A stretch of 15,578 nucleotides of DNA from an uncultured Anaerobutyricum sp. (lineage in GTDB: Bacteria > Bacillota > Clostridia > Lachnospirales > Lachnospiraceae), in contig NZ_CAKRCF010000056.1 of assembly GCF_934307085.1 (NCBI RefSeq), forward strand, positions 1-15,578. The letters are read 5' to 3'. Position numbers and translations under genes: made by a program. Within the stretch, counting starts at the first letter, position 1, and the number at the start of each line of letters is the position of its first letter. The notes under the pieces were generated by a model. The model was given only the letters and a program-made list of their open reading frames with translations. It had not been told where the DNA came from and made no database searches. Shown in pieces: positions 6,927-15,578 of the stretch.

Positions 6927-8307
6927 AAATAACATCTCCCATCAAATCATACTCGTTCGCTCCTGTAATTCGAACAGGAACCATGTCTCCGGAAATTAGT
7001 TCTTCCTCTGCACGGACAAATACATTTCCGTCCACTTTAGGTGCATCCATATAGGTTCTTCCTATATAGATATCATCTTCATATAAATAGCCCTCTATTA
7101 AAACGGACATCTCCTGACCAATTCGACTCTCTGCCTTTGCAGCAGAAATTTCCTGCTGTAATGCCATAATCTCATCCCTGCGACTTTCTTTGACATCTTC
7201 AGCAATCTGATGATCCATCTCAGCTGCCTTTGTTCCCTCTTCCACAGAATACGGGAACACACCTAATCGGTCAAACTCCATGCTGTCTACAAAGTCTACC
7301 ATGTTGTTAAATTCTTGTTCTGTCTCTCCAGGAAAACCTGTAATTAAAGTTGTTCTGAGAATAATGTCCGGAATTTCTTTTCTTAACTTTTCTACAAGAG
7401 AAACTAATTCTTCTCTGTTTGTTCTTCTTCCCATACGCTTGAGTATCGTATCTTCACTGTGTTGAATCGGAATATCAAGATAATGACAAATCTTCTTCTC
7501 TTTTTTCATTACAGCAATGAGTTCATCCGTAATTTCCTCTGGATAGCAATATAAAATACGAATCCACTCAATTCCCTCTATCTCACAAAGTTTTGTCAGT
7601 AATTCAGGTAATGCCTTTCTTCCATAGCAATCCATTCCATAAACCGTTGTTTCCTGTGCAATAAGAATTAATTCCTTTACTCCACTCTCTGCAAGCTTTC
7701 TTGCTTCTTCTAATAAATCTTCCATAGGAAAGCTACGGTAATGCCCACGAATATATGGAATAATACAATACGTGCAACGTTTATTACATCCTTCAGCAAT
7801 CTTTAAATAAGCAGTATATCCGCCAGTAGTTACTACCCTCTTATCTGCTAAAGAAGCAGGAAGCAGATCAATGGAAGGACAGCAATTTACAAAAGACTTC
7901 TCTTTTTGTTCTTCTGACTCTGTCAGATTTTCTGTCTGTGGAGCTTCTGCCGCATCTAAAATCTCGTCAAGAATTGGAACGATTTCTGTGTAACCAGTAG
8001 TTCCAATTACCGCATCTACCTCAGGAATCTCCTGCTGAATTTCTTCCTGATAACGCTGCGCCATACAACCTGTTACAATAAGTGCTTTCAGTGTTCCCTT
8101 CTTTTTCCATTCCGCCATCTCAAGAATGGTTTCCACACTTTCTTCTTTGGCATCATGGATAAAGCAACACGTATTTACAACAATAGCATCTGCCTCAGAC
8201 TCTTCCTGCGCTACATGGTAACCAGCCTCATTTAAAAGTCCAAGCATTTTCTCACTATCTACAAGATTCTTGTCGCATCCTAATGATACAAATAATACAT
8301 TTCTCAT
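6904..8307 (-). CDS. rimO: Ribosomal protein S12 methylthiotransferase RimO
   Basis: 467 residues. RimO is a radical SAM enzyme with two iron-sulfur clusters that methylthiolates an aspartate of ribosomal protein S12. The N-terminal MTTase domain carries Cys11, Cys47 and Cys81 for the auxiliary cluster; the radical SAM CxxxCxxC is Cys174, Cys178, Cys181 in GCNKRCTYCIIP; a TRAM-like domain fills about the last 65 residues. The start LGCDKNLVDSE favours RimO over MiaB. The protein is about 25 residues longer than typical RimO because of a Glu-rich linker near 118-150 before the radical SAM domain. Its ATG overlaps the folD stop by 4 nt (ATGA). Confidence 0.95.
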   Translation of the reverse strand: MRNVLFVSLGCDKNLVDSEKMLGLLNEAGYHVAQEESEADAIVVNTCCFIHDAKEESVETILEMAEWKKKGTLKALIVTGCMAQRYQEEIQQEIPEVDAVIGTTGYTEIVPILDEILDAAEAPQTENLTESEEQKEKSFVNCCPSIDLLPASLADKRVVTTGGYTAYLKIAEGCNKRCTYCIIPYIRGHYRSFPMEDLLEEARKLAESGVKELILIAQETTVYGMDCYGRKALPELLTKLCEIEGIEWIRILYCYPEEITDELIAVMKKEKKICHYLDIPIQHSEDTILKRMGRRTNREELVSLVEKLRKEIPDIILRTTLITGFPGETEQEFNNMVDFVDSMEFDRLGVFPYSVEEGTKAAEMDHQIAEDVKESRRDEIMALQQEISAAKAESRIGQEMSVLIEGYLYEDDIYIGRTYMDAPKVDGNVFVRAEEELISGDMVPVRITGANEYDLMGDVIYADEFTE

Positions 8308-9155
8308 CGGTTATTCATCCTTAACGCTGCTTCTACGCAGTTATTCATTAACATAGCAATGGTCATAGGACCTACTCCGCCTGGTACAGGAGTAATGGCA
8401 GAAACTTTATCTACAACCTTATCATAATCAACATCTCCACAAAGCTTATTATCGGCATTTCTGTGGATTCCTACATCAATAACAACAGCTCCATCCTTCA
8501 CATAGCTGTCATCAAAGAACTTTGGTTTACCGATTGCTGCAACCAAGATATCTGCTCTCTGGCATACTTCTTTCAAATTCTTTGTGTGAGAATGACAAAT
8601 AGTTACTGTTCCATTCTCTCTTAAAAGTAACATTGACATCGGTTTACCAACAATGTTACTTCGTCCAACAACGACACAATCTTTTCCATCAATAGAAATT
8701 CCTGAACGCTTTAATAACTGGATAATCCCTGCAGGAGTACAGGATACAAATCCTGGTTCGCCTGTAGATAATGCTCCAACACTCTGCGGGTGGAATCCAT
8801 CAACATCTTTTGCAGGAGAAATTGCCTGAATAATCTCCTTCTCATCCATATGTGCAGGAATAGGAAGCTGTACAAGAATACCATTTACCTGATCATCTTT
8901 ATTCAGTCGTTCGATTAATGCGAGCAGTTCTTCCTGTGTCGTCTCTTCTGGAAGTTCATATGCCTGTGATTCAATTCCAATATATGCACATGCTTTCTTC
9001 TTATTATTCACATATACGCTTGATGCAGGGTCATTCCCTACCTGAATTACAGCTAAACAGACGGAAATTCCCTCTTCTTTTAACTGTTTTACCTGTTCTT
9101 TTAATTCTTCTTTAATATCAGAAGATATCTTTTTTCCATCGATTCTTAAAGACAT
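8304..9155 (-). CDS. folD: Methylenetetrahydrofolate dehydrogenase / methenyltetrahydrofolate cyclohydrolase
   Basis: 283 residues, the standard length of the bifunctional cytosolic FolD, which interconverts 5,10-methylene-THF, methenyl-THF and 10-formyl-THF. The catalytic YxxxK is Tyr48 to Lys52 (YVNNK); the Rossmann-fold motif is GRSNIVGKP at 164-172; the PGGVGP signature is at 258-263. An AGAGGAG ribosome binding site precedes the ATG. It heads the folD-rimO-pgsA-cinA operon and overlaps rimO by 4 nt. Function pairs with GlyA, whose gene starts at the other end of the window. Confidence 0.97.
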   Translation of the reverse strand: MSLRIDGKKISSDIKEELKEQVKQLKEEGISVCLAVIQVGNDPASSVYVNNKKKACAYIGIESQAYELPEETTQEELLALIERLNKDDQVNGILVQLPIPAHMDEKEIIQAISPAKDVDGFHPQSVGALSTGEPGFVSCTPAGIIQLLKRSGISIDGKDCVVVGRSNIVGKPMSMLLLRENGTVTICHSHTKNLKEVCQRADILVAAIGKPKFFDDSYVKDGAVVIDVGIHRNADNKLCGDVDYDKVVDKVSAITPVPGGVGPMTIAMLMNNCVEAALRMNNR

Positions 9156-9238
9156 ATTATCTCCTCTTTCTTCGTTTATTCTGTGTTTTTTATTATGTAT
9201 TCACACAGGATATCGCAACTATTCAGTACTTAAAACAA

Positions 9239-9268
9239 GATATATCTTCAATACTTATCTTATTTCAA
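9239..9268 (-). promoter_or_regulatory. Candidate promoter of the folD operon
   Basis: TTGAAA (9263-9268) and TATATC (9239-9244) are spaced by 18 nt on the minus strand, in the 209-nt gap upstream of folD. The -10 overlaps a 12-bp palindrome AAGATATATCTT (9237-9248). A second candidate is TTGCGA (9213-9218) with TAATAA (9190-9195), 17 nt apart. Neither is strong. I see no THF riboswitch in the leader. Confidence 0.3.
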
Positions 9269-9364
9269 TAGTCACAAGATATTTAATAATACAACATATT
9301 TTTCATTTCGTAAAGTCCCGGTGTTCAATTTCCAGTATATTTCTGGTATCTTTTTATAAAATTT

Positions 9365-12300
9365 TTACAAATATTCCTCAAAATAGGATTCTAATTGTTC
9401 AGAAGACATTAAGACCTTACGCGGCTTTGTTCCTTCCTCCGGACCTACAATTCCCGCATCAGCAAGCTGATCAACAATTCTGGCAGCCCGATTAAATCCT
9501 ACCTTAAACATTCTCTGTAACATACCAATGGATGCCTTGTCTTTTTCTACTACAAAACGAGCCGCCGCCTCAAAATATTCATCCCTCTCCTGAGATATTG
9601 CATTACTCTTTAACTTATTCTCAATTGTTTCGGTAACTTCTTCATCATAAATTGCAACATCTTCATTTTCTTTTAAAAATTCAACAACACTGTTTATCTC
9701 ATCATCTGAAATGAATGCTCCCTGCACTCGAACAGGTTTTGAATATCCTGCCGGATAAAAGAGCATATCTCCCTTACCAAGAAGCTTCTCTGCACCATTC
9801 ATATCAATAATTGTACGACTATCTACACCAGAAGATACGGAGAATGCAATCCTTGATGGTACATTAGCTTTAATCAGTCCTGTAATAACATTAACGGACG
9901 GACGCTGTGTTGCAATAACAAGGTGGATTCCGGCAGCTCTGGCAAGCTGTGACAAGCGCACAATTGCATCTTCCACTTCACCTGGTGCAACCATCATAAG
10001 ATCTGCAAGCTCATCAATAATAATAACAATCTGCGGCATTTTCTTCAATGATTCTGGGGCAATCTCTCCAGATTTCTGAAGTTCTTTTACTTTTTCATTA
10101 TAGCCTTCAATATTACGGACACCAGTTTCGGTAAACTTCTTATAACGGTTTGTCATTTCTGCTACTGCCCAGTTTAAAGCACCAGATGCTTTCTTGGGAT
10201 CGGTGACAACTGGAATAAGCAAGTGTGGAATTCCATTATAAATACTAAGTTCTACCATCTTAGGATCCACCATGATAAGTTTTACCTCTTCTGACGAAGC
10301 TTTATATAAAATACTCATAATCAATGTATTGATGCACACCGATTTACCGGAACCTGTAGCACCGGCAATCAGCAAATGAGGCATCTTTGCAAGATCAGTG
10401 ACAACAGTTTTTCCTGCAATATCCTTTCCAACAGCAAATGCCAGTTTCGACTTAAAGGTATTAAACGTACGGCTCTCGATTAAATCTCTAAAATGTACTG
10501 TCTGATTATGTTTATTTGGAATCTCAATTCCTATTGCTGCTTTTCCTGGAATCGGGGCCTCGATTCGAATATCTGATGCTGCAAGATTAAGCTTGATATC
10601 ATCTGTAAGAGAAAGAATCTTACTTACTTTTGTTCCCTGTTCAGGAAACATCTCATATCTTGTAACGGATGGTCCACAGCTAATATTTGTAATCGTTACA
10701 TTTACACCAAAGCTTGCAAGTGTCTGCTGTAATTTTACTGCCGTTTCTTTTAAATACTGTTCCTGTCCTGCAGACTGTGTCTGTCGTTCTTTTACTAAAA
10801 GACTTGCCGGTGGGAAAATATAATCCCTGCCTTCGGCTTTCTTTCTGTCAGGGACAGCTTTTTCTGAGACAGAAATATTTTTCTTTGTTGTATCGATAAC
10901 ATCTTCAGCTTTTGTAACTGCTTTTGTATTTGAATGCTTTTCTGCCTTCTCTTCTGTATCCACACCGTGACCTTCTGTACTTTTTTTATAATTTTCAGCA
11001 TTATTATCTTGACTATCTGAAGATTCTTTATCAGATGGTAAAGTAATGTCTTCTTCTGAAATAGCATCCGCTTCAGATACGACAGCTTCCTCCCATCCTT
11101 CCGTAAAATCTTCTGTCATTCCTGTCATAACATCTTCCGATTCTCTGGAACCCCATTGTACATCATTTACAAAATTTTTAGATAATTCCTGTCTTTTATT
11201 TTCTAACTCACTTGCCTCTGGGGTTTCATCTATTCTTATCTCATCTGGCAGCGAAGTTTGAAAAGCTCCTTTTGTCTTATACGGTACATCATATTTTTCT
11301 TCGTTGTTTACAAAGCTTTCTTCCTTTCTGTCCTCTAAATTTTCTTCGCTTTCTTCTGGGAACGTAAAGGCACTAAAATCTAATTTACCCTGAAATGGTT
11401 CGCTTTTTCCATCTTCCTCTGTAAATGGATAAATTCTAGGGTGAAGTTCCCTGACACAATCTTTTCGCTTTACTTCATCCGAGGATGTAAATAGTGGTAC
11501 ATTTACCTTTAAATTCTTTATATTCTTCCCCTGCTGTTTCTCTGCTTTTTCACTTTTACGCTGCTGTTTTTGTTCTTCTAATTCCCTGACTTTTTCTTCA
11601 CATTGCTTTGCTCTTCGTTTATCAGAAGATTTTTTCTTTCCATTTTTCATCTTTAAAAACGATTGTGCCTTCTCAGAAGTGTCAGAAATATCTTCTGGTT
11701 CTTCTAAATTAATCAACATATTTTCTTCCATTGCCGCTTCTCTTTCTAAACGGCGCTTTTTCACGGATTCTTCCCACTGTGCTCTTGTCAGTCGAATATT
11801 CTTAACCATTTTCTTAAAGAAAGAAACAAAAGATTTTTGCGTAAGTAAAATACAGGACAGTAAAAAGACACACAAAAGAATAACCATAGAGCCAGCAGTT
11901 CCAAATCCTCCTTTTAATAAAAGAGCAAGTCCTCCTCCAATGATTCCTCCTGTTGCATGGTCATTAATTGCCAGTGAAAATAAATCATGCACAGTTATAG
12001 AAGTATCTTTATATAGTAACTGAGCTACTACAGATACTTCTGTTAAAATAATAAAGCCCGCACCGCACTTTTTCATCGCTAATGTACTGTAATCATTCGC
12101 AATTAAAATTGTTATACCCAGGAAAAAGAAAATTGGCATAACAAATTGTGCACAGCCAAAAATTCCAAAAAAGAAACTTGCCAGCCACTTTCCAATCATT
12201 CCACAATGTCCAAAATTACTAAACATCATAAGAATAACCAATCCAAAGGAGACTACTAACGTAATCTCATTACTCATTGGAATTCCCTCTGTCTTTGGCT

Positions 12301-12427
12301 CTGCTGCTCTTCTTTTACTCCCAGTCTTTCCTCCTGCTGTGTTTTTCTTCGTCACATTACTCTTTGCAACGGGCTTTTTCGTTGTTTTTCGTTTTGTCTT
12401 ATTCTCGTTTGTTTTATTATTTGCCAT
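9365..12427 (-). CDS. ftsK: DNA translocase FtsK/SpoIIIE
   Basis: 1020 residues. This is the membrane-anchored motor that pumps chromosomal DNA through the septum at division or sporulation. A basic N-terminus (about 1-48) precedes hydrophobic membrane segments between about 53 and 200. A long charged linker follows (about 210-535), rich in Glu, Lys and Ser. The alpha-beta motor then carries Walker [10 protein letters not shown] at 688-696, Walker [10 protein letters not shown] near 801-809 and [12 protein letters not shown] near 839-850. The winged-helix gamma domain that reads KOPS/SRS sequences fills about 947-1010. The linker makes it longer than B. subtilis SpoIIIE. The ATG at 12427 was preferred over a GTG three codons upstream because AAAGG lies at proper distance. 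tepA is immediately upstream, as in Bacillus. Confidence 0.96.
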   Translation of the reverse strand: MANNKTNENKTKRKTTKKPVAKSNVTKKNTAGGKTGSKRRAAEPKTEGIPMSNEITLVVSFGLVILMMFSNFGHCGMIGKWLASFFFGIFGCAQFVMPIFFFLGITILIANDYSTLAMKKCGAGFIILTEVSVVAQLLYKDTSITVHDLFSLAINDHATGGIIGGGLALLLKGGFGTAGSMVILLCVFLLSCILLTQKSFVSFFKKMVKNIRLTRAQWEESVKKRRLEREAAMEENMLINLEEPEDISDTSEKAQSFLKMKNGKKKSSDKRRAKQCEEKVRELEEQKQQRKSEKAEKQQGKNIKNLKVNVPLFTSSDEVKRKDCVRELHPRIYPFTEEDGKSEPFQGKLDFSAFTFPEESEENLEDRKEESFVNNEEKYDVPYKTKGAFQTSLPDEIRIDETPEASELENKRQELSKNFVNDVQWGSRESEDVMTGMTEDFTEGWEEAVVSEADAISEEDITLPSDKESSDSQDNNAENYKKSTEGHGVDTEEKAEKHSNTKAVTKAEDVIDTTKKNISVSEKAVPDRKKAEGRDYIFPPASLLVKERQTQSAGQEQYLKETAVKLQQTLASFGVNVTITNISCGPSVTRYEMFPEQGTKVSKILSLTDDIKLNLAASDIRIEAPIPGKAAIGIEIPNKHNQTVHFRDLIESRTFNTFKSKLAFAVGKDIAGKTVVTDLAKMPHLLIAGATGSGKSVCINTLIMSILYKASSEEVKLIMVDPKMVELSIYNGIPHLLIPVVTDPKKASGALNWAVAEMTNRYKKFTETGVRNIEGYNEKVKELQKSGEIAPESLKKMPQIVIIIDELADLMMVAPGEVEDAIVRLSQLARAAGIHLVIATQRPSVNVITGLIKANVPSRIAFSVSSGVDSRTIIDMNGAEKLLGKGDMLFYPAGYSKPVRVQGAFISDDEINSVVEFLKENEDVAIYDEEVTETIENKLKSNAISQERDEYFEAAARFVVEKDKASIGMLQRMFKVGFNRAARIVDQLADAGIVGPEEGTKPRKVLMSSEQLESYFEEYL

Positions 12428-12465
12428 ATATAACACCTTTATTTTCTAAGTTTGATATCTTTATC

Positions 12466-12474
12466 ATCATATCA
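12466..12474 (-). promoter_or_regulatory. Extended -10 promoter element of ftsK
   Basis: TGATATGAT fits the TGnTATAAT extended -10 consensus with one change in the hexamer (TATGAT at 12466-12471). It lies about 40 nt before the ftsK ATG and just past the tepA terminator. The -35 region is poor, as is common for extended -10 promoters. Confidence 0.4.
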
Positions 12475-12486
12475 CAAATAACACCA

Positions 12487-12521
12487 GAAAAAAAGATGCG
12501 TTCTTAAAAGAAATAACACAT
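12487..12521 (-). terminator. Intrinsic terminator between tepA and ftsK
   Basis: On the minus strand ATGTG (12517-12521) pairs with CGCAT (12496-12500), and an inner TTCTT/AAGAA stem continues the hairpin, followed by CTTTTTTTC. One outer pair is a G-U wobble valid only on the minus strand. It begins 9 nt after the tepA stop. Confidence 0.6.
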
Positions 12522-12529
12522 TTTTTCTC

Positions 12530-13210
12530 CTATTTTTCTAATGTAGCCCTTTTCCTTCTTTGTTCTATTTCGCGATGTAGCCAGAAAAGTGCCTCCGAAA
12601 CCCCACCAACTTCATCAATAATCCCCTGTTCTACTGCCATTTTCCCTACAAGAATTGTTCCCAGATCTTTCACCATCATTCCCTGCCGCAACATCATTCT
12701 TTCTAATCTTGTTTTTGTAACACCCGTATGTTCCTCTATAAATCTAAGAATTCTGTCCTGAATTAATTTAAAATATTCAAAAGTCTGCGGTGCCCCGATA
12801 ATCGTTCCGTTTAAACGCACCGGATGTAAAATCATTGTTGCCGTAGGTGCAATAAACGTCTTATCTGCCGCTACAGATAATGACACGCCAATAGAATGAC
12901 TATCTCCTATGACAAGTGATACTGTCGGCTTCTTTATAGACGCAATCATTTCTGCTACTGCAAGTCCACAGGAACAATCACCTCCTACTGTATTAATTAA
13001 AAGGAACAGTCCCTCTATCTCTTTATTATCTTGTACCTGGGTTAAAATTGGCAGCAAATGTTCATATTTTGTCGTTTTTATTCTATCGGAAGATAAATTA
13101 TGTCCTTCGATTTCTCCTATTACAGATAAAAATAATATACGATGTCCCTCTTCTCCATTTTCTAACACCACTTCTCCAAGCTCTAATAAATTCTGTATTT
13201 GATCATTCAT
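12530..13210 (-). CDS. tepA: ClpP-like serine peptidase, TepA family
   Basis: 226 residues from the chosen start. The fold is ClpP/crotonase-like. A catalytic triad can be assigned by alignment from memory to ClpP: Ser106 in GDSHSIG, His129 in ILHPV and Asp182 in KDLG; the oxyanion-type GGDCSCG loop is at 76-82. No signal peptide is seen, so it is cytosolic. In B. subtilis the homologue (ymfB) also lies directly upstream of spoIIIE and has been linked to protein secretion and peptide clearance; its exact role is unsettled. The ATG at 13210 was chosen because AGGGG is 10 nt away; for the ATG at 13219 it is only 1 nt away. Confidence 0.88.
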   Translation of the reverse strand: MNDQIQNLLELGEVVLENGEEGHRILFLSVIGEIEGHNLSSDRIKTTKYEHLLPILTQVQDNKEIEGLFLLINTVGGDCSCGLAVAEMIASIKKPTVSLVIGDSHSIGVSLSVAADKTFIAPTATMILHPVRLNGTIIGAPQTFEYFKLIQDRILRFIEEHTGVTKTRLERMMLRQGMMVKDLGTILVGKMAVEQGIIDEVGGVSEALFWLHREIEQRRKRATLEK

Positions 13211-13252
13211 TATTGGCATTCCCCTCTATATTTTTCTTTAGGATACCCATTT

Positions 13253-13315
13253 TAAAAGAAAAAACACCAGAGAACTATAAATCTTTTCATTTATTTTTAT
13301 ATAATTCTCAGGTGT
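13253..13315 (-). terminator. Strong intrinsic terminator after the lipoprotein gene
   Basis: On the minus strand ACACC-T-GAGAA (13311-13315 and onward) pairs with TTCTC-T-GGTGT (ending 13264), with one T-T mismatch, extended by TATA pairing, then TTTTTTCTTTT. It ends the unit of the HsdM-like and lipoprotein genes before tepA. No clear tepA promoter is seen in the 43 nt that remain. Confidence 0.8.
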
Positions 13316-13348
13316 ATTTCATTTTTGTAAATTATCTTTTTAAAATTT

Positions 13349-14104
13349 TTATTGGAGAATCGTTTTTAATTCTCCGCTTTCTTTTAACTCTGTCAGCCCT
13401 TTTGAAAAAATATCCTGAAGTTTTCCATTCTTTCTGGTAATTAATGTATGTGTATTTTGAAAACGCTTTGTATTTTTCACAAGAGTCCAGTTTTTAAAAA
13501 TATCTTCATTACTTTTATAATATTCTTCATCAACAACTATAGCCTGTGAATATCCATCCTTGATGTCAGATACTGCTTGTTCTATAGATGAAAATGCAAC
13601 CATCCGTGCTTTATATTTATTAGAAATATATTTTGCAAATACCTCTTCTTCTGATCCAGATACCGTTACGATTACTTTATCCCTTACTTTCTTTATATTA
13701 TCAATTCCAGAACTTTCTGGTGATAACACGCAAAGATTTGATATATAAAAACTTTCACTTTCAAAAAAATTCTTTTCTTTTCCGATTTCCCATGCTGTGT
13801 TTCCAATAAACCCATCTATAGACTTTTCAGAAAGACTTTGTTCATAGGAGGACATGCTTACAGAAACAAATTTATAGGAAAAAGAATACTTTTTCGAAAG
13901 TGCCGACATAAGATCCGCATAGTATCCTTTCGATGTACCATCTTTATCTTCATAATAATATGGTGCATTCTGTTTTACTACCCCGATATAATAATCTACT
14001 TTCTTGTCTTCTTTTTGTCGTCCGCTTCCTAACGTACAACCGGTAAGAATACACAAAAATAATAAAAATATACTGCCAATATAACATCGTTTCTTTTTCT
14101 GCAT
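13349..14104 (-). CDS. Solute-binding lipoprotein, extracellular family 3
   Basis: 251 residues. A basic start (MQKKKR), hydrophobic core and lipobox LTGC with Cys23 mark a lipoprotein anchored outside the membrane. The mature part fits the two-lobed periplasmic-binding fold of family 3 (amino-acid type): YYIGVVKQNAPYYY strand, a KGYYADLMSALSKKY helix and SIDGFIGNTAW hinge. In amino-acid binders the stretch after this hinge usually holds an Arg that grips the ligand carboxylate (TxxR pattern); here it reads NTAWEIGKEK with no Arg, so the ligand may not be an amino acid. No permease or ATPase gene is near. GGGGAGG precedes the ATG. It starts 19 nt after the HsdM-like stop, so the two are co-transcribed. 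Confidence 0.85.
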   Translation of the reverse strand: MQKKKRCYIGSIFLLFLCILTGCTLGSGRQKEDKKVDYYIGVVKQNAPYYYEDKDGTSKGYYADLMSALSKKYSFSYKFVSVSMSSYEQSLSEKSIDGFIGNTAWEIGKEKNFFESESFYISNLCVLSPESSGIDNIKKVRDKVIVTVSGSEEEVFAKYISNKYKARMVAFSSIEQAVSDIKDGYSQAIVVDEEYYKSNEDIFKNWTLVKNTKRFQNTHTLITRKNGKLQDIFSKGLTELKESGELKTILQ

Positions 14105-14123
14105 TGATACCTCCCCGTTTATT

Positions 14124-15497
14124 CTATAAGCCCAGCTCTCTACGATATATCATAATCCGCTTTTCTACTTCTTCCAATTCCTGGTCAATTTCCTGGATTC
14201 TCTTCTTTCCTTCTTCCATATTAATGGTTTCTTCCTGTACTACTTTTGTAATGTAACGTGGAAAATTAAGATTATATTCATTTTTTTCAATCTCATCTTG
14301 AGATACACATGCACAAAAACCAGGAATTGTTTTTCTTTCTTTCCAGAGTTCCTTTATATTATTTATCTGTTCCCTGTCTAACATTTCTGACTCAGAACAG
14401 TCAAAAAACATAATCTCCTCCCTGGTACGATTCAGTTGTAAAAATAAAAAAACTTCTGCCTGTCCACTAGAATAGAATACAGAATCTGGAAGTAATATTA
14501 TAGTATCGAGGCATTGAAGCTCATCTACCAGATACTTTCTAATCTGTGCCTCACGACCTTCTCGGTATAACATCGCTCCTGGAAAAACAGCTGCAAAAGA
14601 ACCATTTTCCCTTAAACAGGAAAGTGCCGTTAATAAAAATGGAAATTCTCCCTTTGTGCCTGAATAAAAAAATTCTTTTCCAGATGTTATTTTCGGAGGA
14701 GCTACATATTCTCCTGCTTCTACTCCTTCTGGCATAAAAATAAGAATATTATCTGCTCCCTTTGGTAAATGCTGTCTTGCTCTCCAGTCTTTTTTCAAAA
14801 AAAGATGTAATGAGGTTAACGGAATTCCCTTCATATAACACACAGTAGTAAAAATATCTATATATTCCTGTTCTTTTGCATAACCATAAATATCTATATC
14901 TTTTGCCGAATCTATTACCGAAGATGCTAAAATACCATATTGAAACTCCGGCAGCAAAATTTGTGTTTTCTCCTCTTTTTTATTCGGATTGTATGAGAAA
15001 AATCCCTGATATACTTTACACAATGCATCTGAAATATAAGTATCTTTCTTTAATCTTGCAAATTCTGTAATTAGCTGGATAAATAATGTTGGATATTGTC
15101 TAAGCAATTCTTCTTTACAACTCCAGCCATCAATTTTTTTAAGAAATTTACGAAAAAATCTGGCATAACTTTTCTGTTTCTCCAATGAATATACTTTTTC
15201 AAGATTTTTATAAAATGAAAATTCTGTAAGCTGAAAATCTTTATTCAAAAGATGCAAAAAAGAGGAAGCGGATTCCATAAATTTCAAAAAAGAGGTGACC
15301 TGAAGTTTTCCACGTATTGCCATCTTTACTAATTCGCCTGGTTTATAGGCATCGTCTAATGAGTCACCGTGTTTTAAACAAAGATACTGATAAAATAAGA
15401 GGAACACACAACTATCTCTGTATTCCTCAAATGTCAGACCCGGATGACTCTCACTTAAAATTGACAAAAATTCATATTGTAACTGCTTTTCGTCCAT
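14124..15497 (-). CDS. Degenerate HsdM-like (N-6 adenine methylase family) protein
   Basis: 457 residues, similar in overall plan to type I restriction methylase subunits. Residues 20-45 (YRDSCVFLLFYQYLCLKHGD) resemble the HsdM N-terminal helical domain. DIYGYAKEQEYIDIFTTVCYMKGI (202-224) matches the family stretch after motif I. From 285 to 352 the match is good (ALSCLRENGSFAAVFPGAML, EAQIRKYLVDE, LPDSVFYSSGQAEVFLFL). NLNFPRYI (409-416) and a C-terminal coiled coil (about 425-453) also fit. However, the SAM-binding DPxxGSG is absent (LPEFQYGILAS at that place) and the catalytic NPPF/Y is replaced by ILIFMPEG (251-258). It is therefore probably catalytically dead. No hsdR or hsdS is in the window. 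AGGGG gives a good ribosome binding site. Confidence 0.7.
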   Translation of the reverse strand: MDEKQLQYEFLSILSESHPGLTFEEYRDSCVFLLFYQYLCLKHGDSLDDAYKPGELVKMAIRGKLQVTSFLKFMESASSFLHLLNKDFQLTEFSFYKNLEKVYSLEKQKSYARFFRKFLKKIDGWSCKEELLRQYPTLFIQLITEFARLKKDTYISDALCKVYQGFFSYNPNKKEEKTQILLPEFQYGILASSVIDSAKDIDIYGYAKEQEYIDIFTTVCYMKGIPLTSLHLFLKKDWRARQHLPKGADNILIFMPEGVEAGEYVAPPKITSGKEFFYSGTKGEFPFLLTALSCLRENGSFAAVFPGAMLYREGREAQIRKYLVDELQCLDTIILLPDSVFYSSGQAEVFLFLQLNRTREEIMFFDCSESEMLDREQINNIKELWKERKTIPGFCACVSQDEIEKNEYNLNFPRYITKVVQEETINMEEGKKRIQEIDQELEEVEKRIMIYRRELGL

Positions 15498-15509
15498 CCG
15501 TTTCCCCTT

Positions 15510-15578
15510 TTATATTTTTTCTAAATGGTGCATCATTTCTTCTGTCAAAACTGCCTTTTCTAAACGCATCTTTTCCAT
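15510..15578 (-). CDS. 3' end of an unidentified upstream gene
   Basis: An open frame enters from the window edge and ends with TAA at 15510-15512; the visible 22 codons read MEKMRLEKAVLTEEMMHHLEKI if read from the first in-window codon, though the gene may start further upstream. It ends 12 nt before the HsdM-like start, with the ribosome binding site between, so the two are likely in one operon. Too short to identify. Confidence 0.5.
   Translation of the reverse strand: MEKMRLEKAVLTEEMMHHLEKI

Noticed and set aside
9320..9364. CCAG/CTGG hairpin after ftsK as its terminator
   Set aside because: Only a 4-bp stem, and the T-rich stretch follows it on the plus strand, not in the direction of ftsK transcription.
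9156..9364. THF or other riboswitch in the folD leader
   Set aside because: Only a 6-bp CTGTGT/ACACAG hairpin is present; none of the conserved sequence of the THF riboswitch is seen.
13354..13375. Perfect GGAGAAT/ATTCTCC hairpin at the end of the lipoprotein gene as a terminator
   Set aside because: It lies inside the coding sequence and is followed by A-rich rather than U-rich sequence; the real terminator is at 13253-13315.
14124..15578. A type I restriction-modification locus
   Set aside because: No hsdR or hsdS is visible and the methylase-like protein lacks its catalytic motifs, so a working system cannot be claimed from this window.

Overview
The window is AT-rich and every supported gene is read from the minus strand, so transcription runs from high to low coordinates. 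Gene content and order (tepA-ftsK, rimO-pgsA-cinA type cluster, clpC near radA), AGGAGG-type ribosome binding sites and A/T-rich hairpin terminators point to a low-GC Clostridia, most likely a Lachnospiraceae gut anaerobe. This placement is inference from gene content; no rRNA or other marker is present.

Layout in order of transcription. (1) 15578-13264: the 3' end of an unidentified gene, a degenerate HsdM-like protein (14124-15497) and an orphan family 3 solute-binding lipoprotein (13349-14104), closed by a strong terminator. This is the accessory-looking part. (2) 13210-9365: a ClpP-like TepA peptidase, a terminator, then ftsK/spoIIIE with its own extended -10 promoter. (3) 9155-5738: folD, rimO, pgsA and a stand-alone CinA C-terminal (pncC-type) gene. 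The last three junctions overlap, so this is one operon, ended by a terminator at 5738-5797. (4) 5720-2790: a YtrA-type GntR repressor and clpC, 15 nt apart. A palindrome overlaps the predicted promoter, which suggests autoregulation; ctsR, mcsA and mcsB, the usual clpC partners in Firmicutes, are absent here. (5) 2745-2123: a structured intergenic region with a possible extra promoter, then a 136-residue conserved protein of unknown role. (6) 2130-1779: a 344-nt gap holding two ~40-bp direct repeats that each enclose a different hairpin, a very long inverted repeat (probably a bidirectional terminator), and a possible 16-codon leader ORF just before radA. (7) radA (405-1778), then a strong promoter and the first 67 codons of glyA, cut by the window edge.

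Most genes are housekeeping: DNA repair (radA), chromosome segregation (ftsK), proteolysis (clpC, tepA), one-carbon metabolism (folD, glyA), ribosome modification (rimO) and phospholipid synthesis (pgsA). The points most worth a second look are the HsdM-like protein that has lost both methyltransferase signature motifs, the two hairpin repeats upstream of radA, and the GntR-clpC arrangement with its operator-like palindrome. I saw no CRISPR array, tRNA, rRNA, transposase or complete defence system.
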